Program-made: the position numbers and the translations under genes
The notes under the pieces: model-generated
The model's input: only the letters and a program-made list of their open reading frames with translations
Databases searched by the model: none
What the model was told of the DNA's origin: nothing
Assembly: GCA_026712885.1 (NCBI GenBank)
Contig: JAPOPO010000315.1
Span: forward strand, 1-5,126
Length of the DNA stretch: 5,126 bases
Source: Rhodospirillales bacterium
GTDB taxonomy: Bacteria > Pseudomonadota > Alphaproteobacteria > UBA828
Direction: 5' to 3'
Shown here: in pieces, positions 1-4,040 of the stretch
Layout: each line of letters begins with the position of its first letter
Numbering within the stretch: the first letter of the stretch is position 1

Positions 1-137
1 CTGCGCGCCGCTCCTACCCTGTCGGCCGCCGCGCACCGCGCAGCCCATGGCCCCGGCGAGGAAAGCGGGCTAAGGAATGCACCCGTGCGCCGGCCAGCAA
101 GCGCGAACGCTGCTCGCGTGCGGCCCGCGGCGGCGAG

Positions 138-149
138 AGCAGGCCTGCT
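138..149. promoter_or_regulatory. 12-bp perfect palindrome, possible operator
   Basis: AGCAGGCCTGCT is a perfect 12-bp palindrome. It lies about 34 bp upstream of the TACAAT hexamer and 76 bp upstream of the amidohydrolase start. The position would suit a dimeric regulator acting on that gene. In DNA this GC-rich a palindrome of this length can occur by chance, and no regulator gene is present nearby, so an operator role is only inferred. Confidence 0.2.
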
Positions 150-159
150 TTGGCGCTTC

Positions 160-188
160 TTCGTTTCTTCTTGCCCCCCGCATACAAT
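160..188 (+). promoter_or_regulatory. Candidate sigma70-type promoter for the amidohydrolase gene
   Basis: TACAAT at 183-188 matches the TATAAT -10 consensus at five of six positions and sits in a locally T-rich stretch of otherwise GC-rich DNA. With a 17-bp spacer the -35 hexamer would be TTCGTT at 160-165, a poor match to TTGACA, so the element would be weak or activator-dependent. Transcription would start near 195, giving a leader of about 30 nt with a good ribosome binding site. Confidence 0.35.
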
Positions 189-210
189 CGACCGGCGCAG
201 GCGCGCAGAC

Positions 211-218
211 GAAGGGGA
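211..218 (+). promoter_or_regulatory. Ribosome binding site that fixes the amidohydrolase start
   Basis: GAAGGGGA ends 7 nt before the ATG at 226, a normal Shine-Dalgarno position. It supports this ATG over the more distal in-frame ATG at 85, whose extra 47 residues are low-complexity and unlike the family. Confidence 0.6.
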
Positions 219-225
219 ATGGGCG

Positions 226-1236
226 ATGGAAATGGTCATGCGAAGCTACCCGAACGACTGGGTCGCCGAGTCCATCATGCACCGCAAGGGCGTTGGCGGC
301 GGCTCGACGGGGGTCACGCACGAGCTGACCGAGGAGAAGCAGGGCACCTACCTCTACACCATCGGCCCCTACGCCGACCCGGTGCTCTCCATCGAGCCGG
401 GCGACCGGGTGATCGTCGAGACCCGCGACGCCTTCGAGGGCAAGATCACGAGCGAGAGCGACGTGCCCTCGGAGCTGCTGGAGGTGCCCTTCCTCAACCC
501 GCAATGCGGTCCGATCTTCATGGCCGGCGCCGAGAAGGGCGACGTGCTCGCCGTCCATATCGAGAGCATGGCGCCGCGCGGCCCCCAGCCCCGCGGGACC
601 TGCTGCATGATCAAGGAGTTCGGCGGGCTCACCAGCACCTACTACACGGCCACCCTCAACGAGCCGCTGCCCGAGAAGGTGCGCAAGGTGGAGGTGGACG
701 AGGAGAACGTCTACTGGAGCGACCGGGTCACGCTCCCCTACAAGCCGCACATCGGCACGCTCAGCTGCTCGCCCCAGATCGATTCGATCAACTCGCTCAC
801 GCCGGACGATCACGGCGGCAACATGGACCTGCCGGACATGGGGCCCGGCACGATCACCTATCTGCCGGTGCGCGCGCCCGGGGCGCTGCTCTACATCGGC
901 GATGCCCACGCCTGCCAGGGCGACGGCGAGGTCTGCGGCGTGGCCGTGGAGTATCCCACCACCACCACGATCACCGTCGACCTGATCAAGGACTGGACCA
1001 TCGACTGGCCGCGCCTCGAAGCCGACGACTTCATCATGACGATCGGCAGCGCCCGGCCGCTGGAGGATGCGACCCGGATCGCCTATCGCGAGCTGGTGCG
1101 CTGGATGGTCAAGGACTACGGCTACGACCAGTGGGACGCCTACATGATGCTGAGCCAGTGCGGCAAGGTCAGGCTCGGCAACTTCGTCGATCCCAAGTAC
1201 ACGATGGGCGCCGCGATTTCGAAGACGTACCTGTAG
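226..1236 (+). CDS. Acetamidase/formamidase family protein
   Basis: This is a 336-residue cytoplasmic enzyme of the acetamidase/formamidase (FmdA/AmdA) family. Known members hydrolyse short-chain amides such as formamide or acetamide to the acid plus ammonia. Visible family hallmarks are PGD at residues 58-60, NPQCGPI at 91-97 followed by a GAEKGD turn at 101-106, HGGNMD at 196-201, and the signature GDAHACQGDGEVCG at 225-238. The His, Asp and Glu residues of the last two motifs are the likely metal-binding or catalytic residues, by family analogy. The length is within the family range and no signal peptide is seen. The start at 226 is chosen because it follows GAAGGGGA. The longer frame from 85 adds only Arg/Ala-rich sequence. 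A weak promoter and a palindrome lie upstream. The gene converges on the MOSC gene and ends in a shared hairpin. The family assignment is firm. The actual amide substrate cannot be read from the sequence, and many family members are uncharacterised. Confidence 0.93.
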   Translation: MEMVMRSYPNDWVAESIMHRKGVGGGSTGVTHELTEEKQGTYLYTIGPYADPVLSIEPGDRVIVETRDAFEGKITSESDVPSELLEVPFLNPQCGPIFMAGAEKGDVLAVHIESMAPRGPQPRGTCCMIKEFGGLTSTYYTATLNEPLPEKVRKVEVDEENVYWSDRVTLPYKPHIGTLSCSPQIDSINSLTPDDHGGNMDLPDMGPGTITYLPVRAPGALLYIGDAHACQGDGEVCGVAVEYPTTTTITVDLIKDWTIDWPRLEADDFIMTIGSARPLEDATRIAYRELVRWMVKDYGYDQWDAYMMLSQCGKVRLGNFVDPKYTMGAAISKTYL

Positions 1237-1254
1237 GCGGCGCCTGCCCTACAG
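1231..1254. terminator. Symmetric hairpin spanning both convergent stop codons
   Basis: CTGTAGG at 1231-1237 and CCTACAG at 1248-1254 form a perfect 7-bp stem with a 10-nt GC-rich loop. The left arm contains the TAG of the amidohydrolase (1234-1236). The right arm contains the TAG of the MOSC gene, read on the minus strand (1249-1251). Being symmetric, the hairpin forms in both transcripts. Neither side has a run of T, so it is not a canonical intrinsic terminator. It could act as a bidirectional factor-assisted terminator or as a 3'-end stabiliser. Confidence 0.4.
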
Positions 1255-2100
1255 AACCTGCACTGCGTCGCCCCGCTTCACCGTGCCGCCCTGGACGACG
1301 AAGCCGTAGACGCCTGCGCACGGAAGCGATTCGCCGTCGAGCACGGGCACGGGAAGCGTGTTGTGCTCGACGATGGTGCGGAGGAGCTGCGGGTCCTTCT
1401 CCAGATCCCTCTGCGCCAGTGTCGGGACCGAGCAGCGCGGTGTCGGGTCGGAGATGCAGAGCCGCACCTCGTCGCCAATGGCGACCTCGCGCCCGACCCA
1501 GTCGTTTTCGACGAACCCGCTTGCGCCCTCGGGTGTCGCGATCGTCACATTGGGGCGAAAGCGGCGCGCGCTGAACTTCGATCCGGGGCGGAGCTCGGCG
1601 AGGCGCGCAATCGTGGCTGTGGTTATGAGGTGGAGCGCCGCGTAGTCGGAGAACCGGCCCGCCATCATCAGCTCGCCGATATCGACGATGGTCTCGTCGG
1701 CGGCGAGGGGGTCGAGGCGCTCCAGGCTGGGCGCCTCCGGGCGTTCCGTCGTGAGCGTGACCGGCCGCCCCAGGGTGTCGGAGAGGCGTGCATCGGGGTC
1801 GCCGTCGTTGCTCGAGACGGCCGCGCCGTCAGGCCAGACGATGCGCACCGGCGGGAGAGGCGCGCCGGGCTGCGGCGGCTCGACGAAATCGGCGGCAAGC
1901 GCCATCAACCCGGCCCACTTCCTGGGCGTCTTGGCGCTTCCTACCCTGCCGCTGGTGCGGTCGAGCACGGCATAGCCGCGGTCACCCAGAATGCCGCCTT
2001 CGGTGACCAGCGCCTCGTCGATCTTGGTGCCGGCCATGGACTTGACCGGATAGCGCCAGAGCGCCTTGACGGTGCCGCCATTCGTGCCTTGCGATGTCAT
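1249..2100 (-). CDS. MOSC domain-containing protein (YcbX/mARC-like)
   Basis: This is a 283-residue protein with an N-terminal MOSC beta-barrel domain (about residues 11-110) and a C-terminal MOSC domain (about 150-283). The N-domain shows WRYPVKSMAG at 15-24 and GILGDRGY at 36-43. The MOSC domain shows RRFRPNVTI at 189-197, a GREVAIGDEV stretch at 203-212 and PTPRCSVPT at 219-227. Cys223 in the last motif matches the conserved MOSC cysteine that in mARC-type enzymes ligates molybdenum, and KDPQLLRTI follows at 235-243. Relatives such as YcbX and mARC reduce N-hydroxylated compounds using molybdenum cofactor. Unlike E. coli YcbX there is no C-terminal 2Fe-2S ferredoxin domain, so any electron donor would be a separate protein. 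The start at 2100 is preferred: AAGGG lies 9 nt and AGGGG 3 nt upstream. The longer frame from 2253 would overlap the GFA gene and adds 51 unrelated residues. The substrate is unknown. Confidence 0.9.
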   Translation of the reverse strand: MTSQGTNGGTVKALWRYPVKSMAGTKIDEALVTEGGILGDRGYAVLDRTSGRVGSAKTPRKWAGLMALAADFVEPPQPGAPLPPVRIVWPDGAAVSSNDGDPDARLSDTLGRPVTLTTERPEAPSLERLDPLAADETIVDIGELMMAGRFSDYAALHLITTATIARLAELRPGSKFSARRFRPNVTIATPEGASGFVENDWVGREVAIGDEVRLCISDPTPRCSVPTLAQRDLEKDPQLLRTIVEHNTLPVPVLDGESLPCAGVYGFVVQGGTVKRGDAVQVL

Positions 2101-2146
2101 GATCCCCTGCCCTTCGCGAGCGTGCCCTGTGCCGAGCCGTCCTATA

Positions 2147-2166
2147 CCAAGCGGCCGCCTGCTTGG
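2147..2166 (-). other. Inverted repeat between the GFA and MOSC genes
   Basis: CCAAGC (2147-2152) and GCTTGG (2161-2166) form a 6-bp stem with an 8-nt loop. In the minus-strand transcript it can be lengthened by G-U and U-A pairs on the outer side. It begins about 10 nt after the GFA stop codon and ends about 46 nt before the MOSC start codon. There is no T-run, so it may be an RNA-processing or stabilising element, or a weak terminator between two otherwise co-oriented genes. Confidence 0.3.
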
Positions 2167-2176
2167 CACTGCCCCA

Positions 2177-2653
2177 TCATGGGTCGAGGAGATCGCGGCT
2201 CCGGTGCCAGTCCTCGATGGACTGGTCCGGGTACTCCGCAAAGCGCGGGTCACGTTTGCCAGACGGGATCCTGACCCAGCCCGGCGCGTAGTCGACCATG
2301 ATGTGGCAGCGCTCGGGCGCGGCCGGCAGCGGCGTGTCGATGGCCGACGCGAAAGGGTGGACCAGCTCTGGCCAGCGCGGGTCCCAGACCCAGAGTGCGC
2401 TGCCGCAGCGGCCGCAGAAATGCCGCTCCGCCGGGCTCACCATGCCGTCCTCGAGGCGCGCCCGGTAGACCTTCAGGGAGCGCTTGCCGGTGACGCTCAG
2501 GGTCTCCCCGTCACCGCCGAGATTGATGGCGTAACCGCCGCCGCCTGCGGTCTTTCGGCAGATCGAGCAGTAGCAATACATGTAGGGAAGCGGCGTCTTC
2601 GACTGGAGCGAAAACCGAACCGCGCGGCAGTAGCACGAGCCTTCCAACAGCAT
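2177..2653 (-). CDS. GFA family (CENP-V/GFA domain) zinc-binding protein
   Basis: This is a 158-residue protein with the complete cysteine pattern of the GFA fold: CYC at residues 7-9, CYCSIC at 27-32 followed by RK, and CGRC at 80-83 in the HFCGRCGS motif. In this family these seven cysteines bind two zinc ions. The founding member, Gfa of Paracoccus, speeds addition of glutathione to formaldehyde. Most other family members have no proven reaction, and this protein is shorter than Gfa (about 190 residues), so a formaldehyde role should not be assumed. The start at 2653 follows GAGGG (2658-2662) with a 4-nt spacer and puts the first CxC motif at the usual distance from the N-terminus. No signal peptide is seen. 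It lies 76 bp upstream of the MOSC gene on the same strand, so the two may be co-transcribed. Confidence 0.9.
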   Translation of the reverse strand: MLLEGSCYCRAVRFSLQSKTPLPYMYCYCSICRKTAGGGGYAINLGGDGETLSVTGKRSLKVYRARLEDGMVSPAERHFCGRCGSALWVWDPRWPELVHPFASAIDTPLPAAPERCHIMVDYAPGWVRIPSGKRDPRFAEYPDQSIEDWHRSRDLLDP

Positions 2654-2679
2654 GGAACCCTCACACGTTTCATGCCCTC

Positions 2680-2738
2680 GTGAGCGCTTATGCCACGAAC
2701 GCGCGCGGTTCGGGAGGCCCGGACCGGCGGTCGCTCAC
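2680..2738. other. Nested inverted repeats after the RTX gene
   Basis: The 85-bp gap between the RTX stop and the GFA start is rich in inverted repeats. GTGAGCG (2680-2686) and CGCTCAC (2732-2738) form an outer 7-bp pair, and the second arm directly abuts the RTX stop codon at 2739-2741. Inside lie CGAAC/GTTCG (2696-2700 and 2708-2712) and CGGG/CCCG (2711-2714 and 2718-2721, sharing two bases with the former). No T-run follows on the minus strand. The structure may mark the 3' end of the RTX transcript. No convincing promoter for the GFA gene is visible here. Confidence 0.3.
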
Positions 2739-3959
2739 TTACATGCCATCGACGGGCGCGGTGTCGGCCGACGGCTCGTAAAATGCGAAGTCTGCATCGT
2801 CGAGCTTGTCGGCGGCGGTGTCCTCGAGCCGGATCGTGCCCCCGCCATAGCTCGTGAGATCGATCACCGTGGTGTTCGCGTAGGAGTCGACTTGCAGGTC
2901 GTCGAAGCCCGAGATCCCCGCGAGGGCGGAGAGGTCGATCCTGTCCTCGCCGTCCGCGAAATCCACGACCGTGTCGAAACCGCACTCGGCCCCGAAGACG
3001 AAGACGTCCGCGCCGTCGCCGCCCCTGAGCTCGTCGTCGCCCTCGCCGCCGTGGATGACGTCGTTCTCGGTCCCGCCGTCGAGCTTGTCGTCGCCCTCGC
3101 CGCCGAAGAGCCGGTCGCGACCCGCGCCGCCCACGACAGTGTCATCGCCCTCCTCGCCGAAGAGGTCGTCGGCGCCTTCCTTCCCCTCGATGCGATCGTC
3201 GCCCTCGCCGCCGAGGATCGTGTCCGCCCCGGCGTTGCCGACGAGCCGGTTGTCCCCTTCATCGCCCAACACGATCGACGAACCGTTTTGGTGGATGATC
3301 GGCGGGGTTCCGTCCGGCAGGGCGAAGTTCGCCGCCGTGAGTTGCGACGAGGCGGTGCCCCTGAGCTCGATCGAGCCGTCGAGAGCGTCGTGCGTGATGC
3401 AGACCCCGCTGCCGTCCTCCTTGTCGACGATATCGAGGTCGGCGAAGGCGATCGCCTCCGGCAGCAGGCGGAGGTCGATCACGTCCTTCTCGACTTCGAA
3501 TTGGTAGATGACGTCATCGCCCACGTCCCCGAAGTAGACGAAGGTATCCGCGTCATTTCCGCCGATCAGGGTGTCGTCTCCGGCACCGCCGATGAGGACG
3601 TCTTTTCCGTAGCTGCCGCGCAGGAGGTCGTTGCCCTCATCGCCCCACAGGTGATCGTTGCCAACGTCGCCCAGCATGAGGTCGTCGCCGGTGCCGCCGC
3701 GCAGGAGGTCGTTGCCCGCGCCCGCGTCGAGGACATCGTCTCCGGACCCGCCGCCCAGGTAGTCGCGCCCGGCCGCTCCCTTCACGCTGTCGTCGCCCGA
3801 CCCGCCGAGCACCACATCATTGTCCCCTCCCCCCTGGAGCACGTCGCTGTGGCTTCCGCCTTCGATGATGTCGTCGCCGCCGCGGCCGTTGATAGTGTCG
3901 TGGCCCGCGCCGCCGGTCAGGACGTCGTCGTTTTCCGTTGCTTCATTCGGGTTGGCCAT
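2739..3959 (-). CDS. RTX (hemolysin-type) calcium-binding protein, complete
   Basis: This is a 406-residue acidic protein made almost entirely of RTX nonapeptides (GGxGxDxLx), which fold into a calcium-bound parallel beta-roll outside the cell. Residues 1-15 form a short N-terminus with no signal peptide. Block 1 (16-141) has 14 repeats in unbroken 9-residue register. Cap A (about 145-215) carries IDLRLLPEAI. Block 2 (232-321) has 10 repeats. Cap B (about 326-394) carries VVDFADGEDRIDLSAL. The tail ends FYEPSADTAPVDGM. The caps resemble the serralysin C-terminal region (Peptidase_M10_C type), which follows RTX repeats in type I-secreted proteins, so export by a type I system through a C-terminal signal is likely. 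No catalytic, adhesive or lytic domain is visible, so the function is unknown; a surface or matrix role is possible. The start is fixed by AGGAGG 5 nt upstream. The gene is a tandem paralogue of its upstream neighbour. It contains two cysteines (187, 326), which is unusual for RTX proteins. Confidence 0.93.
   Translation of the reverse strand: MANPNEATENDDVLTGGAGHDTINGRGGDDIIEGGSHSDVLQGGGDNDVVLGGSGDDSVKGAAGRDYLGGGSGDDVLDAGAGNDLLRGGTGDDLMLGDVGNDHLWGDEGNDLLRGSYGKDVLIGGAGDDTLIGGNDADTFVYFGDVGDDVIYQFEVEKDVIDLRLLPEAIAFADLDIVDKEDGSGVCITHDALDGSIELRGTASSQLTAANFALPDGTPPIIHQNGSSIVLGDEGDNRLVGNAGADTILGGEGDDRIEGKEGADDLFGEEGDDTVVGGAGRDRLFGGEGDDKLDGGTENDVIHGGEGDDELRGGDGADVFVFGAECGFDTVVDFADGEDRIDLSALAGISGFDDLQVDSYANTTVIDLTSYGGGTIRLEDTAADKLDDADFAFYEPSADTAPVDGM
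2997..3266 (-). repeat. RTX block 2 of the complete RTX gene (10 x 27 bp)
   Basis: Ten consecutive degenerate 27-bp units encode nonapeptides of the GGxGxDxLx type (residues 232-321). Examples are GGEGDDRIE, GGEGDDKLD and GGEGDDELR. The Asp at position 6 is kept in nearly all units; the first unit, GDEGDNRLV, has Asn there. GGTENDVIH departs at position 4. The final unit GGDGADVFV leads directly into cap B. Confidence 0.9.
3537..3914 (-). repeat. RTX block 1 of the complete RTX gene (14 x 27 bp)
   Basis: Fourteen uninterrupted 27-bp units encode residues 16-141 in strict 9-residue register, from GGAGHDTIN to GGNDADTFV. All fourteen keep Asp at position 6. Several vary at the glycines (GGSHSDVLQ, GGGDNDVVL, GSYGKDVLI). 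A run this long suits a full beta-roll with many calcium sites. Confidence 0.9.
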
Positions 3960-3964
3960 CGTTG

Positions 3965-3970
3965 CCTCCT
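3965..3970 (-). promoter_or_regulatory. Consensus ribosome binding site of the complete RTX gene
   Basis: Read on the minus strand, a perfect AGGAGG lies 5 nt before the ATG at 3959-3957. It fixes the start and predicts strong translation. It shows that the second RTX gene is an independent translation unit and not the frameshifted continuation of the first. Confidence 0.75.
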
Positions 3971-4008
3971 GTTGGCTTGTCCGCGTGTCTCATTTGAAAC
4001 CTGGTCGA

Positions 4009-4024
4009 GCGGGGTGTTCCCCGC
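4009..4024 (-). terminator. GC-rich hairpin between the two RTX genes
   Basis: GCGGGG (4009-4014) and CCCCGC (4019-4024) form a perfect 6-bp stem with a 4-nt loop, 16 nt beyond the stop codon of the upstream RTX gene. The following minus-strand sequence has only a short TTT further on, so intrinsic termination would be weak. It could be a partial terminator, or a processing or stability element that sets the relative amounts of the two RTX messages. Confidence 0.35.
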
Positions 4025-4040
4025 GGTGCTGAGAACCCCG

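Larger units (their letters stand above)
1..225. other. Upstream region without a supported gene
   Basis: No convincing coding sequence is visible here. The frame of the downstream amidohydrolase stays open to the left edge. Its translation before residue 226 is a low-complexity Ala/Arg/Pro-rich string with no family resemblance, as expected when GC-rich DNA happens to lack stops. In frame 2 a run of 23 codons from the edge ends at a TAA at 71-73. This could be the tail of a gene entering from the left, but 23 residues cannot be assigned. The right part of the segment holds the control signals listed separately. Confidence 0.5.

Noticed and set aside
2..73. Tail of an upstream gene ending at the TAA at 71-73
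   Set aside because: Only 23 Pro/Arg/Ala-rich codons are visible, with no recognisable motif. It cannot be told from chance, so it was not called as a gene.
85..225. N-terminal extension of the amidohydrolase from the ATG at 85
   Set aside because: The 47 extra residues are low-complexity and unlike the family, and they would span the candidate promoter. The ATG at 226 has a good ribosome binding site.
70..909. Long minus-strand open frame (279 codons) opposite the amidohydrolase
   Set aside because: It is antisense to a gene with clear family motifs. Its translation is Arg/Ala/Val-rich without recognisable motifs, as expected for the complement of a GC-rich gene.
2101..2253. Extended start of the MOSC gene at 2253
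   Set aside because: The extension overlaps the 3' end of the GFA gene and reads as out-of-frame sequence. The start at 2100 has Shine-Dalgarno-like sequence and fits the domain boundary.
1363..2274. Plus-strand open frame of 303 codons opposite the MOSC gene
   Set aside because: It is antisense to the MOSC gene, which has several clear motifs. Its own translation is Arg/Ala/Gly-rich without family features.
2497..2985. Minus-strand open frame bridging the RTX and GFA genes
   Set aside because: It is an out-of-frame shadow of both genes and has no motif of its own.
2971..3507. Ser/Pro-rich 178-codon plus-strand open frame inside the RTX gene
   Set aside because: It is the mirror of the Gly/Asp-rich 27-bp repeats. 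The apparent SSPSPP repetitiveness comes entirely from the RTX repeats on the other strand.
3960..4040. The two RTX frames as one gene split by a frameshift or stop
   Set aside because: Each frame has its own complete C-terminal cap and tail, and the second has a consensus ribosome binding site and an ATG start. These are tandem paralogues, not a broken gene.
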